Source: Larix kaempferi (lineage: Eukaryota > Streptophyta > Pinopsida > Pinales > Pinaceae). From it: a stretch of 64,000 nucleotides of DNA. The stretch is taken from contig BSBM01000440.1 of NCBI GenBank assembly GCA_027924585.1, positions 11,687,501 through 11,751,500 on the forward strand, written 5' to 3'. A program made the position numbers and the translations under genes. The notes beneath the pieces were generated by a model. The model searched no databases. It had not been told where the DNA came from and saw nothing but the letters and a program-made list of their open reading frames with translations. This document shows, piece by piece, positions 44,160 to 56,229 of this stretch (positions within the stretch are counted from its first letter, which is position 1; each line of letters starts with the position of its first letter).

Positions 44160-44570
44160 TTATTGCAAAATTGTAATTGTAAGAGTATTGTGTGACTGTA
44201 CACTTGTAATTGAAACTGAAAATTTTAAATTTGCAAGTTTGTATTTTTTTAATTGTAATTTTCCAATTTCGTAAATTATTTTGTAATTTTTGCAATTTTG
44301 TATTTTTTTTCTAATTTGTAAACACAATTGCAAATTTGTAATTGTAATTTGCAAGTTTTGATTGTAATTGTGATTGCAATTTGCGATTGTAAATTTGTAG
44401 TTGTAATTGTCCAATTTCTAATTTGTAAATCTAATTAGCGATTTCTTATTGTAACTGTAATTTGTAGTTGTGAAATTGTAATAATGATTGTAAACTGTAA
44501 TTATAGCTGAGATTGCAACTTGCAATTATAACTGAGATCATGGACAATTTGTAATTATAATTATAACTTT
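44160..44570. repeat. Low-complexity TTGTAATTGTAA-type repeat
   Basis: About 400 bases of degenerate TTGTAATTG/TTTGCAA units. Frames through it are Asn-, Tyr- and Gln-rich artefacts. Confidence 0.85.
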
Positions 44571-44769
44571 AATATAAAAAAACATTGACATAAATACATA
44601 AATAGATAAATAAAATTGCATCACACACATGAATCATACTTATCGACATAAACAAATACATCATACTCATGAAGATAAATATCATAAAATATTTTTTCAT
44701 CCCATTGCGTTCATAAAAAATAAGTCTATATATACATAACAATAAAAAATATTACAATGTGATCACCAA

Positions 44770-45180
44770 ATTAATGGCCACCACCATCATCACCTAACAA
44801 CATGTAACATACCATCATCATCATTATCACGACCACCTACTAAACATAAACATCATCTAACATAACCATCACACACGTATGATAAACATCATCTAACATA
44901 CACATTTATCATCACCTATCAAACATAAGCATCATCTTACATACACATTAAAAATTAGCTGACATAATATAACATACACATCAAACATCACCTAACATAC
45001 ACATGTAAATATTACCTACCATCATATATCATATGCATTTAACAGATTTAAGCATCGTCTAACACACAAATCTATGAAGCACACCTAGCAAACATATCTA
45101 AACTGACCTAGCATACACACCACCATCAACATATAAATAAACATCAACATCAACATCGACTATGTCAAATGCAGTGTGTT

Positions 45181-45226
<46 letters not shown>
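44770..45226. repeat. CATCATCTAACATA-type repeat and TG/TA microsatellite
   Basis: Irregular repeats of AAACATCATCTAACATACAC run to about 45160, then (TG)n(TA)n at 45178-45226. Confidence 0.85.
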
Positions 45227-45227
<1 letters not shown>

Positions 45228-45604
45228 AACTCATGATACGTGCCAAATATACATATGGAATCCAATAAATGCTATGAGATCGCTGGTCCATCTCCGAAAC
45301 CAGAGGTGTAACTACATTTTCCAGCAGAGCTAGAGGCATCGACACCTCTACTAGCAGAGCGAGAGGCATCAATACCTCTGTAAGAAAAAAAATCAACATG
45401 GAGAGCAACATAGTCAATATCGCCCTGATGATGTATCTAACCTGTTGCGACCATCGTATCTAGAGATTGGGAGATGGGTAGAGTAGGAGATGGTGGATGG
45501 TTGGGTCAGTGAGGAGAAGAGGTTGGTCATTCGACCTGTGGATCATGAGTCAGAGATGGTGGTGGGTCGAATTGGTGTGGAGGAGTAGATATTGGTCATT
45601 TGTC

Positions 45605-47170
45605 GTGGTGAGGAGGAGGAGGAGGAGGAGGAGGAGGTGGATGAGATGTTTAGGCTCTATCCTCATGGCGAGGAGGAGGAGGATTTCCATCCTCATCAGA
45701 TGTAGAATTGTCCTATGGCCTCCAAGCATCTAGAAGGATGGAGACGTCAATGATATATTGCATCAAAAACCTCATATCATGAGGAACCATCCTCCATAAC
45801 TCTACCATCTCAGGGTCTCGCATGATCTCCTACGCATGTATAGGATGGAATCCCCATCGAGCCAACAATATGGAAAACCTGTCCGCCACATCCTGTCGAA
45901 ACCTATCATTTGGCTTGCGTCTTAGGATATATCTAAGTAATGCAGGAAACTCGGGATCCTACATATCCTCATCATCCTGAATAGGTGTAGGCCCCTCCAC
46001 ATCATACGTGCCAATGTCTACAAAATATATAGTAGACAATAATAATTAGGCAATTTCATTAAACAATTTAAAGAAAATGTTAGAATAAATTTCATTTGCA
46101 TTAAGTAAGACAATAAAATCCAACTAGATTAATTTGAACATAACACTAATATTACATCTGTCATCCGATGGCTTAGCCTGGGTGAAAAATATGTTGTGAC
46201 ATGCTCTCTAGTCCAACCCCGCATATGGATATGGCAGAAGGTCCAATGTATGGTCCTCCTCGCTAGCTAGCTAGCATCTCTAGCACCTCTGAAGTGATCC
46301 TATCTAGGAAATCTAGTTGGCCTCTCTTGGGAAGCATATATCCCCACATGTGCATACACACCTCGTTTATCTCCCTAGGAGGGTGGCGATCAAATTATGG
46401 CCTTGTGGCCAAACCCTCTAAAAAAATAAACAAAAATTCTATGAACCAAAAGGGAATTTGACCCTCCCCTCAATCTGTGCACATCATTGATCCAGAGCCA
46501 AATAAAAATGTTGCAAAAAATGACAGACCACTTAATGCATCTAAGACTCTACACTAAAGAATCTACATCAAATAAAAGAGGGAAACTAATGCGTTTCCCA
46601 TCAGTGGTGAGGTGGCGATGGTCATCACCAACAATGAGAGGCACCTGACCTCCTATGCACTAAAAGAAGAAATCCACAATTGCCCATTGTGCACCTAAAA
46701 ATCAACAGGATCAATGACGTGCTCACTAATATATCTCTGAGTAAGAGAGCTAACTCTCTGCTGAGACACCAATTGGGACATCAGGGAATTGGGGAAAATA
46801 TTCCCCTCTCCCGGATAGCCCAATGATGAAGTAAATGTCCTTATAAGCGGGATGGAACCATTGATTAGGACCAATACAAAATGACTATCTACGTTGATCC
46901 CAACGACATATCAACCGCACCAACAAAGCTGAGTTCCCGTTGATGGGTATAGCCTCTTGATAGAAATTCATGAGGCTGAAAACATCAAGAGGTATCGTGT
47001 CTAATTAGTAATTGGGCATAGGTACAAATCCTCGCCCTCTCTCTCGACTCCATTCCCGTACAACATTGTACAAGTTAACCTGCGCTTGCTGCTGGTGATG
47101 GGCCTCTCGCCATTAACATCTCAGATTCACATATAACATCGATCAATCTCATAAATAGCCATACAAAAAC
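45605..47170 (-). pseudogene. PMD-like gene near the right end of the CACTA-type element
   Basis: On the minus strand from about 47110 downward: NFYQEAIPINGNSALLVRLI, CRWDQR, FCIGPNQWFHPAYKDIYFII, GLSGRGEYFPQFPDVPIGV and SEIY, fitting the PMD pattern of a WD....F.IG....L.DIYF.TGL.RRG core. Further down are LPYPYAGLD, REHVTTYFSPRLSHRMT and, after a TTTTGTAG acceptor (exon from 46017), GPTPIQDDEDM, DPEFPALLRYILRRKPNDRF, DVADRFSILLARWGFHPIH and WRMVPHDMRFLMQYIID, ending at 45718. Several stops interrupt it. It differs from the Tat antisense PMD gene. It lies next to the right motif array, pointing back toward the transposase. Confidence 0.55.
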
Positions 47171-47249
47171 ATTAAATATTTCATTAAATAAGCAAGTTGC
47201 TTATTAACATCAAATAATAATTTTTTTCTCAAAATAAATGAATTTAACA

Positions 47250-49390
47250 AGCGGTGCACCTAAATTACAGTAAAGCACAACAACCAGTGCTCTTGTAACA
47301 AAAGCGCACCGCAAACAATGCGCTACAATAACACAAATGCACCAGGTACATAAATAAAATAAATTTAAATTTAAATCATATGGATAACTAATGCATTACA
47401 ATGATAGAAGCACAGTCAACAATGTGCTAAATTGACCCTAGCGCATTGAGATAATTTATTTTTTAAAACAAAAACAATGCACTTCTATAGACAATGCATC
47501 GATGCGTGTGTCCTTTTAAAATGCATTGTCAATATTTTCTAAATCTTTAAAATTGTGCTTCCATCAATAGGAAACAATGGTGTAGTGTCAATGCATCAAC
47601 GCACCATAAACGGTGCTCAAACATTTTTAGAACTCACCGTAGTAGGAGCACCTCTTTCTAAGTTTTATAATTATTTTTATCGGCATCACAATGCACCTGT
47701 TAAATTTCAACGCACTGAATGGTCGATGTGTACTTGTTAACAAAGCGCACTTGTTAATGTGGTTAATTTTATTATTATATATAATATTTAGTGTGGTGGT
47801 GCATCTAAAAATATCAAGTGCCTCCAACGGGTGCTCTATGTGCTTATCAACACTGGTGCTTGTGTTCTACTAAAGTGCACTAGAAATATTTTATAAATCT
47901 TAAAAATGGTGCTTCCATCATTAGGAAGCACCGGTGCCATGTGGACACATCAACGCACCATAAATGGTGTTCAAACCTTTTTAGAGCACATCATAGTAGG
48001 AACCACTCTTTATGGGTTTAATAATTAGTTTTAAACGACATAGTGGTGAGCTTGTTAAACATTAGCGCACTTAATGATCGGGGCATACTTGTTAGCAAAT
48101 CATACCAGTTAACATGGTGATTTTTTTTTTTATATTTAGTGTTGCGATGCATCTAAACATGTCTCAAGCACCACCAATCGACGCTCTATGTGTTTAATAG
48201 CACCGATGCTTGTGTTCTACTAAAGTGCACCATAATTTTTTTATACATCTTAAAAACAGTGCTTCCATCAACAGGAAGCACCAGTACCGTCTGGACATGT
48301 CATCGCACTGTACATGGTGCTCAAACATTTTTAGAGCGTACCATACCAGGAGTAACTCTTTCCAAGTTTTATAATTATTTTTAACGACATCATAGTGTGC
48401 CTATTAAACGTTAGCACACCGGTTGGTTGGTGTGTTCATGTTAACAAACCACACCAGTTAACATTGTGATTTTTTTAAAATTTAGTTTGGCAGTGTGTCT
48501 TAAAATATCTCAAGCACCATAAAACAATGCTCTATGTGTTTACCAGCACCTATGCGTTACAATAATATACCGCACCACTAATGTTGTGCTAATGTTTTTG
48601 AAGTGCACCAATTATCACTGATAAGAAAAAAATATTTTAAATTTTGGAGGTGCGTTATGAATTATATAGTGCATTGTGCATGTGGTGCGCTACACATTGA
48701 AATGCATCACTCACGATGCATTGTAAATTTACAGGGTGCACCATGTCGCGGTGCGAGCCGAACGACTCGAATGCACTTTACAAGTTTTAAAAAAAAGGCA
48801 AATAAAGCTCAATTTTAATTTTCAATCCACTAAAAATTCAAATTAGGAGGTAACGAAGAGTTTACCTGGTCACTTGCGCGTCAGGGAGGCATGGTTGGAT
48901 GTACACCAAATTTCAAAATTTTCCCATCGTTTGGCAAAATTTAAAATCCACTCAGTAAGCAACAAAAGAGAGCAATGCCACCATGTGGAGAACTAATTGT
49001 AGGGCATCTGAACAAGGAAAGTACAACATCAATTCTTAGATGGTCAAAAGCACTGCAGATGGTAAAATGGTTTTTTTTTATTCGATAACTTTTTTGTATT
49101 TAACCCTATTACGGTGCACTTGAAACCTGAACGCACAAGTGTGGTTATTGAGGACGACCGCACCAAAAGTGAAAAATAAAAATTTAACCTAATCTGATGC
49201 CCTCCACTATTCGTTTACCCTACTCTGGTGCTTTCAAATCGGTTATGCATTGGTGCGCCTGAGTAAGTTAAATACACTGGGAGTAGAATTTTACATTTTT
49301 TGTCCTCCTGATGGTGTTGTCGACTACAGTTCGACATGATTTATGTCCACAACGATGCATTTGTGTCATAGGCGCACCAATGTGTTTTCT
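47250..49390. repeat. Right array of GCACC/GGTGC motifs (possible CACTA subterminal repeats)
   Basis: Over 2 kb dense in GCACC, GGTGC and GTGCTT/AAGCAC pairs every 20-50 bases, for example GGAAGCACCGGTGCC near 47932. The same motif fills 7338-9345. The two arrays bracket the SET, TNP2 and PMD-like genes, as expected of subterminal binding sites. The stretch has no coding frame I would support. Confidence 0.6.
47520..48600 (+). repeat. Three tandem copies of a 350-bp unit
   Basis: GTGCTTCCATCA recurs at 47555, 47909 and 48259 (spacing 354 and 350). Between the copies the same order of blocks appears: CGCACCATAAANGGTG, TTTTTAGAGC, TTATAATTATTTTTA and GTTAACANNGTGATTTTT. The start of a fourth, diverged unit follows near 48590. 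Tandem duplication has enlarged the motif array. Confidence 0.85.
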
Positions 49391-49574
49391 ATGTATAAAA
49401 GAACCAAAGAAAAACATCCGCTAAAACTTCCGCCCGCTTGCCTACGCTAGTGACCCTACTATAAACAGATATTCAGGATCTTTTTAGAGGAGCATACACT
49501 ATATCCTCTCCTACAAGGTCTTTTCCTTTTATTCTAATGTATTCTACTATAAAAGACCAACATTAACCACAATA

Positions 49575-49919
49575 TGTTCCATTATAGTTCCATCCTTCTT
49601 CCTTACAAACTGTATGGGTGTTATCCAAGGAGACACACTTGGGTGTATGTACCCTTTCTTCAACAATTCTTCCAGTTGTATTTGCAATTATTTCAATTTA
49701 TGTGTACTCATATTCTATTTCTCTTTAGAAATAGTGCCACTCCAGGAATCAATTCAATAGAAAAATCTATATCTCTTTTCGATGACAACCCTGGGATTTC
49801 CTCAAACACATCCATGAATTTCCGTAACAACAATTTTTTTTCCAAGTTGGGGCATGTACCCTTTTCTAGCTCTTATACATGAGCTGCATACAATGGGCAC
49901 CCTTTCCTTAAACATATTT
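49575..49919 (-). pseudogene. Ty3/gypsy RT N-terminal fragment
   Basis: Minus-strand frames read KFMDVFEEIPG, VVIEKRYRFFY, then [16 protein letters not shown]-like and [16 protein letters not shown], the RT start of a chromovirus-type gypsy element (usual SPW..PV.FVKKKDG). The sequence ends near 49570 before the catalytic box. The gene was split by the copia element at 49920-55039; its protease lies at 55040-55470. Confidence 0.75.
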
Positions 49920-50374
49920 TGTTGAGGAACCTCTTCATATGAACCATATAACATCAAATAAAATAGTAGAAGGGAATTGTATTCCAAGAAAAGGAGTGAT
50001 GTATAAAGACACTGTTACAACACTTAAGCACGGTGCATTATGATCAGAACATCACAATGCATTATCATGAATTAATACAATTTGATATCAACACAACACA
50101 TAGGGCCATTCTTTTATAATATCCAAATCCAACAAAATTCCTTGAAGTGAGGAGGATTTGGTCCACAAATAAGGGTCGTTGGTTCAAACTGTTTTCATGA
50201 AATATGCAACGTCCCATAGGTTAGTCGGTTGTTCTAGTCGAGCCGACCATGACCTTGTTGACCATTCAGTCGAGCCTCCATTCAGATTCTTTGTTAGTCG
50301 ACTGATGTCCTTCGACTAACTGTCTCTAGCAGGTCCAAATGTGTGATGAACCTGCATAACATTACATTCCAAAA
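49920..50374 (-). mobile_element. 3' LTR of minus-strand copia element
   Basis: Matches 54593-55039: TGTTG(A/T)GGAACCTCTTCATATGA at the left edge and CATTCCAA at the right. A C-run at 50375-50380 is the polypurine tract in complement. It contains AGTCGACTGA and GAGCCGACC motifs. Confidence 0.85.
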
Positions 50375-50449
50375 CCCCCCATCAACCCAATACTCTAGGG
50401 ATTCAGGAGGTGATATTACATTCTCTGAACACCCCCCCATAATTGTAGC

Positions 50450-52350
50450 TTCCTAAAGCCCAAGTATAGCATGAATTTTCACAAACTTATTTTCTGGTAG
50501 ATGCTTCATAAATATATCAACAATTTGATAATCCATCCTAAAATAAACAAGTGAGACAACATTGTCTTGTACCAATTGTCTCAAGTAGTGAACATGAAGG
50601 TCAATGTGCTTCATTTTTCTATGAGAAACATGATTATCAGGAACCTATATTGTACTCCAATTGTCACAATGGATAACAATTGAGGCCTAAATAGGAAAAC
50701 TAGGCTCTCCCAAAATTTGATGGATCCAAATTGCCTATGTACCTACATTAATAGCTCCATGATATTCTGCTTCTGTATTCGAAAGAGAGATTACCTTTTG
50801 TTTCTTACATTACCAAACCAAGGGTATATAACTCAGTCAAAACACATAGCTAGAAGTGGACTTATGGTCATCAATATCACCTCCCCAGTCATAATTAGTG
50901 AACCCAACCAATGCTTCTATATTGCGACAATACTCAATACCATACCGATAAGTTCCTTTAATTTAGAAAAAAAATTTCTTTGCATCTTTCCAATGGCTTT
51001 ATCGAGGATCCTGCGTGAATCGGATGACCACACTAACATAAAATGAGATATTACGTTGATTGTGAGTTAAATAAATCAAGATACCAACCAATTGTCGATA
51101 AAGAGTGGCGTCAACTCGAGGAGAGTCACAGTCTTTCGACAACTTTAAGCTCAACTGATAAGGTGTAGCACAAGACTTACAGTTGTCCCTCTTAAATCAT
51201 TTCAAAAATTCCAAACCATATTTTGGTTGAGAAATAAAGATATCATCATCCATTTGAAAAATTTGAATGTCTCGAAAGAAATGCAACATACCAAGAACAA
51301 TAATTTTGGAGGTATCAACAAGTTTTTTCTTCAAATCCAAAATCAGATTGACATTATTTCCAGTTATGATTAAGCCATCAACATACAATTCCACAATCAA
51401 AGTATCACCATGAACATGTAATAAATAAATATTGTGAATAGATTCACAACATTTGAAGTAGAGATTAACAAAGAAATGATCAATCTTCTCATACCAAGCA
51501 TAAGGTGCTTGTTTCAAACCATACAATGAATTTTTGAGTCGACAAACAAGATTACAATCTATCTCAAAACCAAGAGGTTATTCCATATAAATTTATTCAG
51601 ACGAATCTCCATGAAGAAAAACACTTTTAACATCCATTTGATAAATCTCCCATCCAAACCAAGTAGCGAGGGAAAGAATCAATCGAACAGAGTTCATCTT
51701 TCCAATGGGGGCAAATGTTTTGGTTTATTTGATGTCTTCTTGCTGAGAGAATCCCTTGGTTACCAAACGAGCCTTGTGACATTCAACAACATCATCAGAA
51801 GGAAACTTGGTCTTATAGAACCATCAATACTTCACAACATTATTTCCTTGTGGTCGAGGAACAAGTTACCAAGTCTAATTCTTCTTCAAAGAGTCAATTT
51901 TAGTAGCCATAGCATTTTCCCATTTAGGCACTCCTTGAACATCAACATAAGTTTCAAGATCACAGGTTTCAAGAACACCTACCATCAGTGCAACACTACC
52001 ATGTTTTTTCTGACTACGAGTATACTGACCAATACTAGCATATCTAGCATCTAGTCCAACAACTTTAATAGTTTTAACAACACACCGAAGTAGACAACTC
52101 AACAGTGATTCGCGTTAGTGATTTTTAGTTGAATGATTCAGTGTGTCGATGTTCTCAATCAAGATAGATTGAATACCAGTCGACTCAGGAGTCGAATCCA
52201 TTAGTTTCGTTGAGACTCCAAATAAGGGATAGTCAATTTAGTTTTTTTCAGTAATATCAAAAGGATCACTGTGCAATAGAACATAAGAGGAATTCAACAA
52301 CTTATTACCTTAAATATTCTCATCAAAGATCACATTTTGTCTCAAAATGA
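50450..52350 (-). pseudogene. Copia RT and RNase H (minus strand)
   Basis: The RT frames include GVPKWENAMATKIDSLKKN (about 51940-51890), KARLVTKGFSQ-like and QMDVKSVFLHG pieces, and 51526-51197 with MYGLKQAPYAWYEK. The catalytic box reads LYVDG instead of YVDD, so the second catalytic Asp is Gly. RNase H motifs follow to about 50450 (NYDWGGD, NTEAEYHGA, KHIDLHVHYLR). Many stops. It cannot be an active enzyme. Confidence 0.85.
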
Positions 52351-52351
52351 A

Positions 52352-53400
52352 CTATTTTCTAACACGGCTAAACAATCGATAGGCTTTTGATTCATCAGAA
52401 TATCCCATCATGATGTAAGCATGACTCTTTTCATCTAATTTCTTCCTGCAGTTATCACTTATATGCACCCAAGCAACACATCCAAAGGTTCTGAGATGTC
52501 CACCAAAGGGTTTTCTTCGATTCCACTTCTGTTCAAAATTGGAACAAGGTTGAGGAGATAGTTTGAACAGTAAAAAAATTCTATTCAAAATTTAGTCGGG
52601 AGATATTTGGTCTGCAGTAGGCACCGAGCCATTTCCACCAAAGTCTGAGTCTTCCGATCCATGAATCCATTCTGCTAAGAGGTGTGAGGGACAAATCTCT
52701 GCTAGGAATACCATTTTTCAAGAAATATTCTTCAAACTATCAACTCACATATTCACCACCATTGTATAATCTCAAACATTTGAGGGGTCAACCACATTGT
52801 GTCTTAGCCAATTCCCTAAATTCCTTGAATCTTTCAAAGATATGACTCTTATTCTTCAAGAAATATACCCAAGAACATGTAGAGAAATCATCAATAAAGG
52901 TCAAAATATACTTTGCACTTGTTGATGAAGGTTTGTTCATGCAACATAGATCACTGTGAATAAGTTCCAGTTGGTCCTATGCTCACCATGCTTTCCTAGA
53001 ATCAAAGGGTGTCTAATGATGCTTTCCAAGCACACATCCTCTACAAACTCTATCAAGTGGAACAATATTTGGGAGACTAGTAACCATATTATTTGTTACC
53101 ATCATTTTCAAAAGTTGAAAGTTAATATGTCCAAGTCATTCATGCCAAATTCCACTTCTATAATTAGTATGAGCAATGAGTGTAGTTGGTCCAGTTAGTC
53201 TAGGAGAATCACAGAACTTGTAAAGTCTATCTTTGGGATCTAGAAATCTTGAAGCAACAGTCGCCCGCCCAAGCCTCAAATCCTTTACGATAAAATGATA
53301 TGACCAAAACTCAACAATATTCTTAGTTTGTGTAAGTTGAGCAACCGATAACAAATTTGCACTTAAGTTAGGCACATGATAGACATTGGATATTCAACCA
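52352..53400 (-). pseudogene. Copia integrase region (minus strand)
   Basis: The frame 53375-53136 is the pre-integrase region (NLLSVAQLTQTKNIVEF, GTTTLIAHTNY-type end). The catalytic core (about 53100-52600) is fragmented. The frame 52588-52352 is the C-terminal region (HLRTFGCVAWVHI, KKLDEKSHAYIMMGYSDESK). Integrase inserts the cDNA copy; this one is broken. Confidence 0.8.
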
Positions 53401-53409
53401 TGCCATCAT

Positions 53410-54419
53410 TCAACATCGCCACTTACAGCAACTGTGAGAGCATAATCATCAGCTACATAAATCTTTAGCATCCTTAGCTATGTGACAAGTACAACCAAAA
53501 TAGACTATCCATTATGTCTGATTCATACGGGCATGTAATTCCCAGGAAGCACTAACAAAAAATATAAAGCTTTCAACATGTTGGTTGATCAACTGACTAG
53601 TCGACACTCCTCCTTCAAGGTTTTGACTTTTCCCTCCAAGTCCTTCATCTCCTTCCAACAATTTTATCAACATTTCCCACCTTTCCATAGTAGCGACATA
53701 TTTTCTTCTTTTGATTCTTCTTTGTCAATGTTGACTCTTCGACCCTTTCTTTAGTAGGTTGGTTGATACATTTAGGTCGATGATCTGGTTGACCACATTC
53801 TTTACGATTTTTTTTTACCTTGCTTTTGAGCAAGTGAGCCTGGTGTTTGCTACCAATCTTCCCTTCTTCAAGCAATTTTTGTTAATATTTAATCAACAAA
53901 TCATAGAATACATCAAAGGTGAAGTCCTTACCATATTGTTTGAGTGACATCCAATTGGCGCGAAAGAGGAGAAAAATACATCACATGGTGCCCTCATATT
54001 CATCAAGACCAGTTCAATGAGTTTTCCATTATTCTTTAGAAAATCCTTGCCACATTCACCCAATTTCAACTGTATCTCCTTGATGCAATCCAAATAGTCC
54101 TCAATCCTTTCAAAAGAATGGGTTCGGGAGAGATCAACTCTTTCTCTATCTGCATTACTTGACTTTCATTAACTTTATTGAACCCTAACTTCAACTTACA
54201 CCAAATGGCATGAGGATAGTCAATAAGACTTGTATGAAAGTGAATATCCCTTGAAATGTAGGTTGTGATGAACCCATCAACCTCATCCTTCTTTTCATTG
54301 ATGACAAACTTTTCTTGGTCATCATCGGATATGGAATAGTGACCTTCGTATATTGCCACAATCCCTTGCTTTTCCACAAAGTCTCTAATCTGCTGCCCAG
54401 ATTGCATAATTGTGTCCAT
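53410..54419 (-). pseudogene. Copia gag and protease start (minus strand)
   Basis: Frames 54419-54066 (MDTIMQSGQQIRDFVEKQGI), 54093-53893 (MDCIKEIQLKLGECGKDFLK) and 53875-53645 (LLEEGKIGSKHQAHLLKSK, then a degenerate knuckle CRYYGKVGNVDK) together give a copia gag. Near 53470 a protease active-site remnant reads FGCTCHIAK, where a DSGC would be expected. At least three frame breaks. Confidence 0.8.
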
Positions 54420-54580
54420 TTAGAACAATAAGTTCTATCTTGGAAGTCATCCTTCTAATCAAACATATATGATCTAAGTTCAAGAAGAGCTATCGAGCGA
54501 CAAATATTCAGCCTGGAGTCGATCTACCCTAGATCCGAATCAACACGATTCACAAACAACAAGCTAGGTAAAAAAAAATA

Positions 54581-54592
54581 GCTCTGATACCA
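54581..54592 (-). promoter_or_regulatory. Primer-binding site, initiator tRNA-Met type
   Basis: Minus-strand TGGTATCAGAGC, the standard copia site, directly abuts the 5' LTR at 54593. Confidence 0.92.
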
Positions 54593-55039
54593 TGTTGTGG
54601 AACCTCTTCATATGAGCCATAGACCAAAAAAGAAAATAACATAAGGGAACTGTATTCCAAGAAGAGGAGTGATGTCTAAAGGCACCATTAAAATACTTAA
54701 GCAAATCGCATTATGATAAGAACATTGCAATGCATTATCATGAATCAATATATCAACACAAACTAGAGGGTCATTCTTTTATAGTCTCTAGATCTAACAA
54801 ACTTCCTTGAAATGAGGAGGATTTGGTCCACAAATAGGGGTTACTGGTTCTAACCATTTCCATTAAATCTACAACCTTTCATAGTCTAGTCGGTTGTTCT
54901 AGTCAAGTTGACCATGACCTTGTCAACCATTCAGTCGATCCTCCAAATGACTGCTCTGCTAGTCGATTGACGTCCTTCGACTGGTTGTCTCTAGAAGATC
55001 TAGAGGTGTGATGAACTTGCATAACCTTACGTTCCAACA
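54593..55039 (-). mobile_element. 5' LTR of minus-strand copia element
   Basis: 447 bp with TG/CA ends (plus strand TGTTGTGG...CCAACA), pairing with 49920-50374. Confidence 0.88.
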
Positions 55040-55640
55040 CTTTTCAACCGCACAACTGAAATTTCCCTTATGGAAATAGGCCTTGGAATTCCTTTCACTA
55101 TCTTCTGCTCTCCTTCTTCCTCAATCAAAGTGAAAATCTTGTTATGGAAATCCAAAATAACACGGTGCATGTCCAACTAGTCCATTCCAATAAGGATGTC
55201 ATATGAGCCAAGTGGAATTATGTTTATGTATGCAAAAGGATGCAGTCCATTCATATCTAATGGAAAACCCTTTACTAACTCATTCATTTTCCTCTTTTTT
55301 TCCAATTGCTAATTGAACCATCAATGATTTAACATACTTACTTCTCTTTAGATGAAATGTTTCAACCAAACTATGAGCAATATAACTATGAATTTCTCCC
55401 GAATCAATTAAATTGGTAATAGGTTGATTGGAAATATTACATTCAACCTCAATCATATTAAGCTGATGCTCTGCTTGTCTATTCTTTAAAGCTACATATA
55501 TTCTATGAATGTTTCATGCCACTTCCTCCACTTTACTTGCTTCTTGAATGTTGTGTGTTATCCCATATCTAGTAGGGGTATTTGAAGGATCGGTCTCTTG
55601 TAATTTTTATCACAAGTGGCCAATTTACAATTTGGTGGGG
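55040..55640 (-). pseudogene. Gypsy gag end and aspartic protease
   Basis: Minus-strand reading gives a gag tail (about 55620-55560), then MNELVKGFPLDMNGLHPFA, YINIIPLGSYDILIGMD, LDMHRVILDFHNKIFTLIEE and GIPRPISIREISVV. This is the RVP_2 protease of a chromovirus-type gypsy element, immediately upstream of the RT fragment at 49575-49919 once the copia element is discounted. Stops and frame changes are present. Confidence 0.78.
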
Positions 55641-56225
55641 CTATGGATGGACCAGGTTCTTGAATGTTCGTTCATAATTCATATATTGATGATAAGATGA
55701 TTTTTGTGCATAAAGACAATGCAAAAACTAGGGGTTGTGTTAGTGTAGGCACAGTCAAGCATATTTTGGTTAAATAATCTACTTTCCAATCACCAGTATC
55801 ATGTAGCATAAATGAGACACTAACAAGGGCATTCATGACAACTAGTTAAGCTCCGGAAAAGGCGAAATTTCTCAATAAAACTTTCAGTCAACAATCATTA
55901 TTGTTAATTGAGGATTGTTTTCATTCCTAAATTTGTCACATCCACACTGAAAATAGTAGCAAAGTAATCATAATGTTGAAGAAGAAATGCTTAAGAATTG
56001 GAGCATGTTATTACACCAACCCTGAACTTTTTTGTCCTTAATGTATGTTTTTGGTGGTTTATAGTCTCCATCAAATTTAGATTCACTAATAATATTTTCA
56101 CCTTTTCAACTATGTGTAATGATGAAGGGCAGTTCTGAAGGAGTTTTTTTTGTAAGAAGGGAGATATGACATGGTTTAGGGCTGGAAGCAAACACTTATC
56201 TCTGACGTTAAGTCTGAAACTGGAC
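55641..56225. other. Unassigned spacer
   Basis: No coding frame I can support. It may contain the rest of the minus-strand gypsy gag, too decayed to read, or the junction with the next element. Confidence 0.4.
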
Positions 56226-56229
56226 AATT

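Larger units (their letters stand above)
49920..55039 (-). mobile_element. Ty1/copia element, minus strand, nested in a gypsy element
   Basis: 5.1 kb with LTRs at 54593-55039 (5', 447 bp) and 49920-50374 (3'), an exact iMet primer-binding site, and gag, integrase, RT and RNase H in order on the minus strand. It divides a gypsy gene between protease and RT. Possible target duplications (TATTT left, CTTTT right) do not match exactly. Confidence 0.88.

Noticed and set aside
44160-44414. Asn/Tyr/Gln-rich minus-strand frame
   Set aside because: Product of the TTGTAATTG low-complexity repeat.
45497-45733. Arg-rich plus-strand frame
   Set aside because: Caused by a GAG trinucleotide run; the opposite strand holds the PMD-like gene tail.
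49449-49453. TAGTG as the right CACTA terminus (complement CACTA)
   Set aside because: It sits plausibly just past the right array, but I found no matching inverted repeat on the left and no 3-bp duplication, so it stays unproven.
49915-55044. TATTT and CTTTT as a target duplication of the minus-strand copia element
   Set aside because: They differ at two of five positions; could be mutated, but not enough to claim.
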